A stretch of DNA of 64,000 bases, taken from Symbiodinium microadriaticum (lineage: Eukaryota; Sar; Dinophyceae; Suessiales; Symbiodiniaceae). The notes under the pieces are model-generated. The model saw only the letters and a program-made list of their open reading frames with translations. It was not told where the DNA came from and did not search any database. The position numbers and the translations under genes are program-made. The stretch is from assembly GCA_001939145.1 (NCBI GenBank), contig LSRX01000459.1, positions 429,520 to 493,519 of the forward strand, given 5' to 3'. Positions 38,877-50,098 of the stretch are shown here, in pieces. Within the stretch, counting starts at the first letter, position 1, and each line of letters starts with the position of its first letter.

Positions 38877-38880
38877 TGTA

Positions 38881-40571
38881 TTTGCAGCGGGGGCACAGAA
38901 ATATATACTGATTCCAAATTATTGTTGCGAAAAGATCCCAATTCGAGTGACGTTTTCGCCAATGGTTGTCCCTGGCCTCTCCCTGTAGAATCATAATTTC
39001 TATACGAAGAAAAAATCCTATCAGGGGACCTCAGACGTTCGCATATTCCTAAAAGACGGAGGTAAGTTCCGACTCGAGTAATCAATCAATACCGCCGAAT
39101 AAGCGATAGAAAGATAATAATAATTGTAGCGATAAGAGAAGAGAGTTAGAAATATTATAGAAAGAACCAAATAATACGAGACAAGAATCAATAATCGAAT
39201 AGCGCGGAGCAAGCTGCGGACTCACAATTATAATATGATGGTCATATTCAAGAGGAGCTCTCCAGCATTATTTGAAGCCTGAATCGCGTTAATTCGAGTC
39301 CTAATCCTTCCGAAATAATCCTACGTATATGTAATCGATTGAATTACAATTCTCTTGTATGTCAATCTCAGAGTCAATAAGGCGATTGGAATCGGAAAGA
39401 TTCGCCAAATGATTTATATTATATGATATTAATTGATATATGAATTTCAGCTTTAGAGCATTCATATTATTATCCGCTATCGGCCGCTTGAGATTTGTCC
39501 ATTATGATCTGACCTCCAAAATATAATTTCCAGAACGAGATATATTTTGGCACGAATACTTGCGACGAATTATTACGAAGATCGAATAATGAGAGATTAT
39601 ATCGATTATAGAGAATAATAAAGAATTGTTCTCTAGAATTGGTTGTCATATGACATCTATTGATTAATCTGAAAGAAAAATATATATTAAACAGACCAGA
39701 TATCATATATTGATAATATCGTCGTTAGGCAGTGACTATCAGTCATGTACTGGTCTCTTGCAGAAAAGTAGTTCTATCGTCATATCCAATCGTGCACGTA
39801 TATATACAAGCAGAGCGCTACAAATTTAATGACTGGATTCATTCATCTAATCGTCCCAGCGATCTTATTCATCATATTGATATAATGGAATGATATCATC
39901 TTATTTTATATGATCAAGTCAATAGCTCAGATAGATATTTCGTACGAAGTTATGATTCCCAACTGAAAATATTGATCCAGTATCGACACATATTTCGATA
40001 TAATATTCTTAATTTATCGTATCAATAATCAATATCTGCAGATTTATATCTCTTCTTATAATTTCAGTAATATTTCAATCATCTATTCATGATCCTTGAA
40101 TGGAATCTAGAAGACTCGACACTAGATCTCCCTGGTAATGGCGCTTTCTATAATCATTAATTAAAAAATTATAATTAATTCCAATAAATCTCCGAAGATT
40201 TGATCATATCATTATATCAATAGAGAAATATTTGAATTAGATTTCTCTGATCGCCACGCTTCCAAAATACAAATCATCCTTCATCTTCTTTAATAATATC
40301 AGAATTCGGTAGTTGGCTGACCTGTCTCCCTGTGTTTTGTCCCATTCCGAAATTCCGAAAATACTATAATTTACGTTATTCTGGCTTCCAAGGACTATTT
40401 TAGCAGAAAAAGAAAGATAGATAAAAAATATGATCTATATCAAATATATAAGGAAGAATCTTTCTAGATTATATACGAACGAATCTCAATTCGATTATAT
40501 ATTATTGAGAAACCATAGAACCTCCTCGCCAGAATCTCCCCACTTCTCCTCCAAACCAATGAGGTCTGAAT
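38881..40571. other. AT-rich non-coding sequence
   Basis: No frames beyond short chance ones and no motif. The + strand is C-richer than G. Confidence 0.6.
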
Positions 40572-41190
40572 AGATATTAATATCACTGGCATATGGATAA
40601 TCTGGCAAATACGGACGGAATTGATCTGGATATTATTATGATTGACATATGATATTCTGCAAAAACGAATAGTTGCTTTATAGATATTATCATGGATTTC
40701 ATATGGATGCGCTGCTACAATATACGGAGTCGTTAGAGATATTATTATGATTTCCATATGGATGCTCTACAAAAACGAACGGAATCGTTATGGATGATAA
40801 TATAGTTGTCATATGGATGCTCTTCAAAAACAGACGGAATCTTTCTGGACATTATCATAGATATCATATGGATGCTCTAAGTAAATAGACGGATTCTTGG
40901 ACGATATTATTATGATTATCATATGAATGCCCTTCAAAATAGACAGAATCTTTCTAGATATTATCATGATTGCCATATGGATACTCTACAAAAATAGATG
41001 AAATCTTTATAGATATTATCATGGATGTCATATAGATATTCTGCAAAAATAGACGGATTCTTTCTAGATATTATCATGGATGCCATATGGATGCTCTGCA
41101 AAAATGGACGGAGTCTTTCGAGACGTTATCATAGCTGTCATATGGATGCTTTCTGGCAAAGAACGAAGTCATAACGACGAGAATCTATGA
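40572..41190. repeat. 55-bp tandem repeat array, about 11 units
   Basis: Units begin with CATATGGATGCTCT at 40590, 40646, 40700, 40755, 40810, 40865, 40920, 40974, 41029, 41084 and 41139. Spacing is 54-56 bp, almost always 55, with a partial unit at each end. Conserved pieces are CATATGGAT, a CAAAAA..GACGGA block and GATATTATCATGG. The copies are diverged from each other, so the array is old or slowly homogenised. The period is not a multiple of three and stops occur in all frames, so it is not a protein repeat. Confidence 0.95.
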
Positions 41191-42611
41191 AAGTATAGAA
41201 ATACTAAGAAAAAATACGAATCATCCGAAAAAATTCAGTCAAAATAATATCTCTAGTATAACAACGCGCTCCAAAATAATAAAAAGTTCGTATCGAAGCA
41301 AAAAGAACGAAAAGATCCCGAAAAAGGGTCGTGGGCGGCGTATCAGCCAATTCGCAAGAATTTGCTCCTTAAGGAATGATTTATCTATCACTTGTAAATC
41401 AATGACACTATGCTTTGTAGAATCGACTATACTTCTAATTTTGTGGATACTTCATAGAATTAATAAGATCAGATCTTTCAAAAAATACAAATATTATAAT
41501 ATCAAATATTCTTATAATAATATCTAAAATACGTCGGAATCAAAAAATTAGCCTAAATATGTAGAATTATCAACGAATAATTATCATTCGAAAATTTCAA
41601 GAAATAGACATCAAAAAATCATCAAAAATCTATAACTAATTAATAATATCAAATCATATATATATTTTTTTTTTTTAATCTCCCCTATAAAATCCGGGGT
41701 CTAATATGTAAAATTAATCAACCACGATATAGCAAATCAAGGTGGCATATTAGACCTTATGTCCAGAGGACTTAGGGAAGGCCTTGACCCATCGCGAAAA
41801 AGTTCCATTATAAGAAGGAATGGGTACCACAAATATAGAGAGGGGAAGTATCGAAGCTCCCGATTCCTTCCGAAGTAAAATAATTGCTTGAATCGAATAC
41901 TTAGAAAAAATAGAAAAGAAAAAAATTAATAAAATCTCAGATATATATATAAAGATCCCTTTAAATACCCTTCCATACTCGTTTAATATATTTATCTAAG
42001 ACCTGCTTCTTATCACAGAGAGTGTCAATCAAAGCCGCATAGGTATTCAAATATCCCTCCAATAAACGAACAAAGAAGAGTCTCATATACCAAGCCGACC
42101 TCGGGTCTAATATACCAGCCTTCGTATCTTAGATCCAAACTCTTCCAGGTACAGTAACCCATAATTTCAGACCCTCTATATAAACCTGCCTTCTTTATTT
42201 CCTATCTTTTTTCCCTACCTTTTTATATTTTCTTTTTCTTTTTTTATCTCTTATCGTCTTTCCCTTCTTTCTTTATATATGCCTTTTCTTCTTTATTTCT
42301 TTATTTATCCTCCTCTTTTTTCTTTCCCTCCTTCTTATTTATTCTCCATCTTTCTTTCCTTTCTTCTTCCTTCCCTTACTTCTTTCCGTATTTTTTCTTT
42401 TCGGTGGTTTATTGCTTGCTGATCCTAATGTATTTTTTACTCCCTAGGAATTTCTTTAATCTCTACCCCGTACCGCAAAAAAACAGCACAGAACCAAAAG
42501 CAACAAGCCAAAAATAAAAACAACAGAAAGCAAAAGCACAAAACCAAACAAAAACAAATATCACCGTATTTTCTCTCTCTCTCTCTCTCTACCAGGCTGG
42601 AAAGACTCGGT

Positions 42612-42761
42612 GCGTCCAGACCTAGCCTCCCGCGCGCACGCGCGCGCCCGCAGTCCGTATTTTCGCTCTCTCTCTCTCTCTCTCTGCGTCCAGACCTAGC
42701 CTCCCGCGCGCACGCGCGCGCCCGCAGTCCGTATTTTCGCTCTCTCTCTCTCTCTCTCTCT
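42612..42761. repeat. 74-bp tandem duplication with CG-rich core and CT tracts
   Basis: Two near-identical 74-bp units start at 42612 and 42686. Each has GCGTCCAGACCTAGCCTCCC, then alternating CGCGCGCACGCGCGCG, then CAGTCCGTATTTTCG and a (CT)n tract. A third CT tract precedes them at about 42575. The alternating purine-pyrimidine core is Z-DNA-prone and lies at the right edge of the AT-rich island. Confidence 0.93.
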
Positions 42762-42892
42762 GTGTCTCTCTCCCTCTAAGGGAAAACATGGCAATCAAGA
42801 TCCGATCTGATTAAGGATAGAATATTTTGCACCGAATATCTTTTCTTGAATTTTTGAATGCCGTCAGGTCCGATTCCAAGTCAGAGTTCCCC

Positions 42893-44602
42893 TTAGAGGG
42901 AATACGCATGTGACGATCTGTGTACACTTTGTGCACTTTCAATATCAAAATTCCCTTCGTCAGTCGAGTAGTCGCTATTTCCATTCTGGTGAGATCTTCT
43001 GGAAGATCGGCGAATCGACCGAAAGGAAGGATAGGAAGGCGGCATGCTGAAGCACAAGAAAAACTCCAGTTCACCAGTCGAAGTTCTGACCACCTCTGTA
43101 GTACCGCTGACGGATAGTGTCTCTGAGGAACTCAAACGCAGATCAATTGTGCCAAAAGGCAAGACCTTCCACGCGAGCTCACCTCTAGCTTCTATGAGCA
43201 GGACTTCGTCCCAAAGTCGCTTCAGTCTCTTGGAAGTAGCAACAGAGAAAACATCTGTCAGGGCCTTGCCCGCAAGACATCCGAGCGGTGCAGAAGCCGC
43301 ACAGACTTGCATGAAGTCAATGTCAACTTCCAGCAACCCAAGTCGACTAGACCGCGAAGCTGGCTCAAGCACTTCCTCTGGCCGGCTGTCTTCTCCTTCT
43401 GAAATCGCATCAACTGCGTTGCTGGCAATACTCTTTTGATCCGTAAAATCACGCAGGCCCAACAAGTGATGTATACTACCATCTAACTTGTGGTAGCTGA
43501 CCTGAAAGACCTCTGTGCGAAACTTGCTTCCACAAGCATCCACCAGTCGCGTGTGGAAGGCCCTTGCCGACACCGTCCTTTCCTTCCTTTCGCTTCCCGG
43601 CTCGCAGTCGCCCAGAATTTCAGCAGCACGCTGCTTCTCCGAAACGCCAGCAACAAAGTCGGTAAAGCTCAGGCCCGCCATGCAGAGGCCTTGGCCTCGC
43701 AGCAACATGGCAGCCAGTTGCGGGGAGCAGGTCGCGACCGTCAAGTCTTCATGGAGCTCCAACACGGCATCACACGTCAGCTCAAGCAGGGCCGAAGCTG
43801 CGTTCAGTTCGGTGGTCGCCTTCGTGCCTCTGACAAACTGTTCGGCGAAGCGCTCCAACGCGGACCGCATGATGAATGACAGCATCACTACTGCCAATGT
43901 GCAGAGCACCTCACCGTGCAAGGCCCAGGCTCCTAATTCTTCCTGCTCATCAAATACCATACGAAGGTAGGTCATGACAACGCTGATCAAGTTTGCAAGA
44001 AGAACGAAAAAGTAATGATGAGTCATTATTGCAGCGGGCAAGCGATAGACCACTAGCACTACTCCGGAAACGAAGGTTAGGTGTTCCGCATACAGGAACG
44101 GAGGCCAAAGGCAGCATGTCAAGCTGGCGCTTCCCACAAGGTACCAGAAGTCCAACGTGTACTCTGACAACAGGCAAGGGAAGATCTGAGTAAAGACTAG
44201 GGAAGCGAAGCACGCGACCATAAGCCAGGAGAAAGCATCTGTCATCCATCGCGGCTTTTTGAAAATGATGTTCCACTGCACCATCGCGAGCAGCACACAT
44301 GCAAGAAATGTCAGGAGTAGCGAATACCTGCGAGCGATGCTCAAGCGCAGCTTGGAGACCTCTCTTGCGACTATCAGTTCATCGGTGTTGGCCTTGGTGG
44401 CGCTGCCCTTGCAAAATACTCTCCGATGCAGGCCCAAAATACATCTGCCGTATCTGGCGACTGCCTGCACCATGCTGGAAAGAATCTCCTTTTCGTGCCC
44501 CTTGAGATTCCATAGAAGCTTCACGGCCAGGAGGCCTTGAAGAACTCCAGCTGCAGCAAGCCAGGCAGTTTCATCCAATTCCTGTCTCCCTGCAACCTCC
44601 AT
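42893..44602 (-). CDS. Multi-pass membrane protein with PAS-like domain, 569 residues, intronless
   Basis: One uninterrupted frame from ATG at 44602 to TAA at 42893. The frame opens 14 codons earlier from a GTG, which I reject as a nuclear start. About six hydrophobic segments fall between residues roughly 90 and 260 (for example [15 protein letters not shown] and [15 protein letters not shown]). They are followed by a region resembling a PAS sensor fold ([19 protein letters not shown], then SFTDFVAG, then [19 protein letters not shown] near residues 280-400). The tail after about residue 400 has a second possible PAS-like unit and a Ser/Arg-rich, probably disordered end. Proteins with several membrane helices plus a PAS unit form large families in dinoflagellates and may sense ligands or redox state; ligand and output are unknown. 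It is intronless, unlike most genes here, and is the first gene of the - block. Confidence 0.85.
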   Translation of the reverse strand: MEVAGRQELDETAWLAAAGVLQGLLAVKLLWNLKGHEKEILSSMVQAVARYGRCILGLHRRVFCKGSATKANTDELIVAREVSKLRLSIARRYSLLLTFLACVLLAMVQWNIIFKKPRWMTDAFSWLMVACFASLVFTQIFPCLLSEYTLDFWYLVGSASLTCCLWPPFLYAEHLTFVSGVVLVVYRLPAAIMTHHYFFVLLANLISVVMTYLRMVFDEQEELGAWALHGEVLCTLAVVMLSFIMRSALERFAEQFVRGTKATTELNAASALLELTCDAVLELHEDLTVATCSPQLAAMLLRGQGLCMAGLSFTDFVAGVSEKQRAAEILGDCEPGSERKERTVSARAFHTRLVDACGSKFRTEVFQVSYHKLDGSIHHLLGLRDFTDQKSIASNAVDAISEGEDSRPEEVLEPASRSSRLGLLEVDIDFMQVCAASAPLGCLAGKALTDVFSVATSKRLKRLWDEVLLIEARGELAWKVLPFGTIDLRLSSSETLSVSGTTEVVRTSTGELEFFLCFSMPPSYPSFRSIRRSSRRSHQNGNSDYSTDEGNFDIESAQSVHRSSHAYSL

Positions 44603-44664
44603 CTTGCCAATGCTACGACAGAGTACCAATACACGCTTATGCACTTATCTGTTTGTTTTCTGTG

Positions 44665-44715
44665 TGTGTGTTTGTATATATACATACATACGTATATACA
44701 TACATACGTATATAC

Positions 44716-44749
<34 letters not shown>

Positions 44750-44800
44750 GTACATATATATATATATATACCCATATATATATATATATACATATGTTTT
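44665..44800. repeat. TA/GTATATAC microsatellite upstream of PAS gene
   Basis: A tract of TA and CATA/TATG repeats that begins about 60 bp upstream of the PAS-gene start codon, so it lies in its 5' flank or promoter. The tyrosine/isoleucine frames over it are artefacts. Confidence 0.93.
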
Positions 44801-47698
44801 ATGTATGATACCAGGCTTTTAAAACTTGCTTGGGCCGAAGTCGCCCGCACCGCATCTCACCATCACCAGTCAAATGATCAAAGCACCGAGATTCTGGCTT
44901 AATCATGGGCTGATCATGTTCGGGCAGCCACCAGTCTGATTGGAGCCTAGGGGTGTTAAGCAGGCCTCGGGAAGTCCTGTTGGCTACTCGGCTCCTCTAG
45001 CCGTGCCAAAATGAACCAGCCAAGCCAAAGCCGGCTTTGCTGCTTGCCCGTTTCACCTTACAGACTAAACAGTTTGAAAACCTAAGACCCATCAGGCGAT
45101 TCTCATCCTGAGGTTAAAGCATCGCTTTTGGCACAACGGCGACCGCACAAGCATCTCGTGAAACTTGGACCTTCGCACTCGACAGCAAGAATGGTTCTGA
45201 AGCGCCGCATGCCCGCACCTCTTGCTTTCAGCATTATCCTTGGACCTTTGACTGCTCTTTGCTCCGTTGCAGATTTGGCATGCAGCGGGGCGTCAAAAGG
45301 CCTCAACCATGGACTGACCGAAACAACTTGCCACAGCAGCCTAGACCTTCAGTTTGCCAATGCACTGAAAGCGAAAACATCTTGGTAAAACTCGTACGTT
45401 CGTCCGCACAACCTTAACCGCAAGTTCAGTCGCCAGAGTTCTGTCGTACCTCTGCCAAGGCACAGGCAAAATAGTAGACTGATCGTGCGCCGAAAATCTT
45501 CGAGCACTTCTGCACACATGCCATCGGCCACGTTGATACAAGACTGGTTGTTTCCTGGAGCTGAAAGTCAGCGCCTGTCTTTCTGTCGAAAGCCTCGAAG
45601 CACTTGAACAACTTCACGACGGCTACCACAAAGATGGTGTTTACGTGCTCATCAAGGGCAGCGACGCAGATCACTCGTAGCTCCCTTGCACAGCGTTGCA
45701 TTATGTTAGTTTCCTACACAGCGATGCAGGAGAGGATTGGCACACCCGAGCCCGATTTCGTCCAAAACAACACTCTCAGATCTTGGTTCTGACGAACTCA
45801 AAGACGTGACCCCACTGTTCAACAGGCCATGAGTACACCAACCCGCTTCCGAGGTGTTCTTGTGTTTTGAGAGATGGGAAGGGAAGCTTTCCGAACACTG
45901 AATGCTAAGAGCCAAACCCTCAAGCCTTCCCCGTACTGCCCTTGCCCCTTCTCGCTTGTGGCGCGTGCCATGTCTGCCCAAGTTGTTGGCTTTGGCAGCT
46001 CCGAAGCCTGGCTCGTCGGGAAAACGGGGGAATCTCCTGCTTTTCGGAGGATCCGGGCCTCCTGTCCGCCTCCAGGCTCTGGGTCCTCAGCAGAAGGCTC
46101 CTCCGATCCAGGATGCAGCTACGGATGATGCTTTCAAGCTAAAGCATGCGTCTCGGGCACTTCAGGGAGATGCTACAGATATTAGGGGGTGGGGGCAGAA
46201 GACAGCCTGTCGCACATATTTAGAAGCACACCCAAGTCCTCTGCTTTGTCAGGAGGCTTTGTTTTGGCCTGCCACCTCCAATCGAAGCACTTCGAAAAGC
46301 CAAAAAAGAATAGCCTCACAGTTTTCCTCTTTCAGATACCGGTATGAACTTCTAGCTGTCGGCATACAATTTCCGTCATCCCTCACGATGGAACGCTGAT
46401 CAAACAGCACAGCGGGAACATAACAGATTACAAGGCTGGCAGGAGCTGAACTTTTGCTGCTGAACCGGTCGGCATTCTTGAATTTGAATAATTTTGACAA
46501 AGGCTTGTGAGCTTCCTGCAGGAAAAGACCGATTCTTTTCGGTCAGGGCATCTTGAAACCAACCACATCAAGTAACGGCAGTGCCTCTGCGTGCCAGAAC
46601 CTTTTGCCGCCTTGCACAGAGTCAGCGGAGTCCAGAGAGCTTGCAGCACGTGCTGTTGACAGGGGTGTGCCCCTTGCAACGGAGCAGGCTCTTGACTCGG
46701 CATAGTAGGCCGAGCGTCTAGAGGCTCTGGTTGGCACGAGCTGCTGATGGAGCAACCAACTTTGGCACAGTGGCCTTCTCGGCCCAGCTGGGCTTTCGCC
46801 TGGCGCTGCTTGCCTCATCGGCTGCGGCACCTACCAACACTTGGTGCTCGGGTGGCTTGCGTTGGCAGCGAAGCATTTCCTTTCTAGTCATCTTTCCCCA
46901 CGGACACATGAAAGCCCAGCCTGCTGAGGCAGTCTTTGCAACCTCTGCGAGTGAGCTAACATCACAACCCAATCTTCGAACAAGATCAATCGAGGGCGGG
47001 ACCCACTGCATCCTGCCACGGCCATACCTGCCGTGAACACGCACCGCCCGGTTTGTCGTGCGAAACGGAAAGCAAGCGGGACCAGTCGTCTGCGTGGTGC
47101 CAACGCTCTGACCACCACCTCAGCGCTTTGTAGTAGTCTACTGGACTCGGCCCAACAGAGATCTCAGGTCCGCGGCTCGTCCTTAGAGTTGTCGTGCCAG
47201 TCGTTCCATTCCCAGTCATCTGATGGGGTGGCCTCCTGGAGCCACTTCAGGATGGCCGTGGCTCGAACAACAGGTGCTCACAAAGCACGTGTGTACCGAC
47301 TCTTTTGTACTATGTAAATGTAAAGACTGGATTGGACAATGTCATTTCGACTGCGACACTGTTTCCTGCTGCACAAGACGACAGCTGTGCCTGTGTCTCG
47401 GGCTGCTGATCCACACTCCTGCCATCGGCCGTTCAGAATAAAATGAATTCGATGCGAAAAATCTTGCACACGCACTGTGAGCTGATGATGCACTCATTGA
47501 ATGCAGCGTGGTGCAGTCGCCCGAACAGTTCCTTGAACGGGATGTCCGACTGCCGCGCTCCTGCTCCAACCCGAACATTGAATCCAAGCTGAGCTGTCAT
47601 GCCAAAGTCGTTGTACGCACAGGTCAGTACAGAGTCAAGCTGGGAAGGCGCACTAGGCTTAAGTCGGCTTCAACGCCCTTGAACAAGGGCGCTGGCTC
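44801..47698. other. No gene recognised
   Basis: Overlapping frames occur on both strands, for example 45902-46399 (+) and 46718-47044 (-) with its + partner 46731-47036. None has a motif or an in-phase partner. A 65-codon + frame from 45191 begins with a signal-peptide-like stretch but runs against the block direction. Confidence 0.45.
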
Positions 47699-47792
47699 CA
47701 GCAGTAGCAGCAGCAGCAACAGCATCAGCATCAACATCAACATCAGCATCAGCATCAGCATCAGCATCAGCAGTAGCAGTAGCAGTAGCAGT

Positions 47793-47842
<50 letters not shown>

Positions 47843-48005
47843 CAGCAGCAGCAGCAGGAGCAGCAGCAGGAGCAGCAGCAGCAGCAGNNNNNNNNNNNNN
47901 NNNNNNNNNNNNNNNNNNNNNNNNNNNNNNNNNNNNNNNNNNNNNNNNNNNNNNNNNNNNNNNNNNNNNNNNNNNNNNNNNNNNNNNNNNNNNNNNNNNN
48001 NNNCT

Positions 48006-48084
<79 letters not shown>

Positions 48085-48110
48085 CAGCAGCAGAGAGCAG
48101 CAGTAGCAGG
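47699..48110. repeat. CAG/CAT and TAG trinucleotide arrays around an assembly gap
   Basis: CAG and CATCAG units from 47699, 116 undetermined bases at 47888-48003, then a TAG array to about 48083 and a few CAG units. The real length is unknown because the gap lies inside the array. Poly-Ser, poly-Leu and poly-Ala frames are artefacts. Confidence 0.95.
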
Positions 48111-49558
48111 GTCCCACACATGCTTGGACTCTCCACTCGAGTTCCGGAAGTAGCCGTTGAGGCACACGCGATTTTGGGTTTAAGGAGAACTCGTCCACAC
48201 ACAGTCATCCTCCCTGAGATGGAGTTTATTATTCCGCTCCTTGCGGCCACGGCCCCTGGGTGCTGCGTCGAGGTCGCTGTCCTCGCCAGTCCCAGTCCTG
48301 AAGGCAGATATGCCTTTCAAGAGCTCATGGGAGCTCGCCGGATTCCGGATTCAGACTATTCGGGCGCAGGGCTTGCATGGCAAGTGCCTCACAACGCTGA
48401 GTGTTGAGCATTCCACTGCATGATACTGCGTTTCTGAATTTTTGGGCTTCCGTGTGCAGAGGATTCATACGCTCCATGAAGATTCGAGGTCACGAACCCA
48501 GGTTACGCTGTGGTTCTATGCTGGAGCCTGGTCCCGCGGCTTTCAGAACCGAGGAAGCTGTCGACAGGAGTTGGCAGCGGTGCCCAATCCTGCACACGAA
48601 AGGGATTGACGCGTCCCGTGAAGCTGACCGATTGGGTTGTCGTTCTGGTCATCCGGCCTTGTTGGGTGTGTCGCTGAAGAGTGCCAAGTCTGGGAACTTG
48701 GCTTCTATCCTCAGAATGGAGCTAGTCAGTCTGCCATATAAACCACAAAGCACCAGAGCAGGAAGCACTTGCTGACCCGACTAGCCCATTTCCCTGCCAC
48801 TTAGTACCCAGCTTCTTGTAGCTTTCTGGCTTGTCAACAACTTCCATCTTGCTGCAAATCTGCAGCAAATGGACACTCGAGAGGCACGTGTCGATGCAAG
48901 AATCAGCCAGGACGAGTCGGCTCACCACTGGCACAGAACACCGCCGACCTCAACGATCTGCTGTCTGCTGTACCGCCGGAAGTCATGCTGGTACCTGACT
49001 CGCTCAGAAACCGCAAACTGCTCAAGAGCGGGCCATCAACTCCTAGACATTAATGCTCTATCTGGTAGCACAGGCTTCCATGAGCATGCTGCGGCTTGAG
49101 GGAAGCACCCAAGATTCTCGTCATCGGTGTCAGCGCCCTGTCGTTCTAAACAGGACAAACGCATGAAAAGGAGAAGGCTGCGACTCCTCGCGCCTTGCCC
49201 ATGTCGGTCGGGCTCTGGAAAGCCTGGCACGTTTCGGAGCCGTTTGAGGATCTCACTTTCGTCTCGCGTCGGGCACAAAGCCACGCTTCCAACACAAGAG
49301 GCAAGTGCCTGAAAATCAGCTTCTCCCTTGCTCATGGAGCCTTGCAAGACTTGGGATGATCACAACATTAATTTGCGAAACTTGGCGGAGCAGTTGTGGA
49401 CTTGCACAAACCGAACATGAAAGTAAGTCCTCGGCGGGATTTCCCCTCAGCCTTTCCTTTGCCTGTGTGCCAAAGTAAACAACGTTTAAGGCACCAGGCT
49501 ATTGCTGTGGACATCCACGGCACTGTAGCACGGCTTCTATTTCAGCGCAACCAATGGC
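48111..49558. other. No gene recognised
   Basis: Frames at 48120-48407 and 48401-48775 (+) lack motifs and oppose the block direction. The 3' exons of the Lys-Gly-repeat gene may lie in the right part, but none was identified. Confidence 0.45.
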
Positions 49559-50098
49559 CTTTTCCCTTGTCGAACCCCTTGTCGAACCCCTTGTCAAAGC
49601 CCATGTCGAAGCCCTGCAGCAAAGGCTTCTGGAGAAACCAAGGCTCCAACTTGCAATCCTTCTGAGCAGAGGCTTAGCAGCAGCATCCTGCCTTGCTAGG
49701 TAGTCCTTTGCCTTTTCCCTTGTGGCCCTTGTCGCCGCCCTTGTCCACACCCTTGTCCATGCCTTTGTCGGTACCCTTCATCAGGCCTCAGACAACACTC
49801 CAGCATGGTGCTTCGATCAAAGTCCTTGCAAAACACAAAAGCACTAGAAAGATGAACTCAAGAACCGCTTTGCAATTCAGGCGCCTTTGCCCTTGAAGAG
49901 TCCCTTGTCCGCGACGTCCTTTCCCTTGCCCTTTCCATCCTGCAATTCTGGGGAGGATCGGCAGCACCAGCCCTCACCCAGTCGGTCTTCCTACTTTCAG
50001 GAGATCGTCGGATGACACCCCGGAGATTTCATGGGCATCTGAGACGGTCCCGCCTTGCCCACATCAGGTGGAGACATCCAGGTGGGCTGTCCGGGAAC
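49559..50098 (-). CDS. Lys-Gly-Asp repeat protein (partial gene, four exons)
   Basis: Exons on the - strand: 50098-50054 (a Pro-rich segment, VPGQPTWMSPPDVGK), 49939-49885 (GKGKGKDVADKG), 49786-49706 (DKGMDKGVDKGGDKGHKGKG) and about 49615-49559 (GFDMGFDKGFDKGFDKGKG). The first three join in phase: AAG|GC donor to CAG|G, then G|GC donor to GAG|G splitting a Gly codon. The last junction is not resolved. Low-complexity Lys-Gly stretches of this kind accompany RNA-binding domains in many dinoflagellate proteins, so a nuclear RNA-related role is a guess. No RNA-binding domain is visible, and start, end and any domain exons are missing. Simple CCCTTGTCG-like repetition in the DNA shows that the repeats grew by unit duplication. 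Confidence 0.6.

Larger units (their letters stand above)
33640..38880 (+). mobile_element. Degenerate Ty1/copia-type LTR retrotransposon
   Basis: Fragments of one polyprotein occur in the right order on the + strand: a gag/protease-side remnant (about 33890-34380), integrase (about 35120-35400), an integrase-RT linker (35392-36084), reverse transcriptase (36597-37125), RNase H (about 37440-37800) and tail frames (38037-38876). The order integrase before reverse transcriptase identifies the copia superfamily. Frames change repeatedly between fragments and are broken by stops, so the element cannot make its proteins. I found no convincing pair of long terminal repeats, and the ends given are limits of recognisable coding sequence. 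Confidence 0.85.
32446..42600. other. AT-rich island between convergent gene blocks
   Basis: About 10 kb of very AT-rich DNA with abrupt edges, unlike the mixed composition on either side. Apart from the copia remnant and the 55-bp array it has no coding content. 32446-33600 and 38900-40570 contain only short frames, and 41650-42560 has poly-T, poly-A and pyrimidine runs (CTTT-rich) and then an A/C-rich stretch. The left part is depleted of C on the + strand (for example 15 G to 1 C in 33421-33480). The right part is depleted of G (10 C to 3 G in 40021-40080). Confidence 0.9.

Noticed and set aside
40572-41190. Regularly spaced repeats resembling a CRISPR array
   Set aside because: The whole 55-bp unit is repeated in tandem with no unique spacers, no cas genes lie nearby and the DNA is eukaryotic.
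32446-42600. Long terminal inverted repeats at the ends of the AT-rich island
   Set aside because: Poly-A/(TA)n near 32930 and poly-T/(TA)n near 41660 look inverted, but the adjoining bases do not match; composition alone explains the resemblance.
32446-42600. Organelle DNA or a giant-virus insertion as source of the AT-rich island
   Set aside because: No organelle genes and no viral core genes are visible. The only coding remnants are copia-type, on a background of non-coding sequence.
45191-45388. 65-codon + frame with signal-peptide-like N-terminus
   Set aside because: Short, with no family, and against the local gene direction; a hydrophobic start alone is weak evidence.
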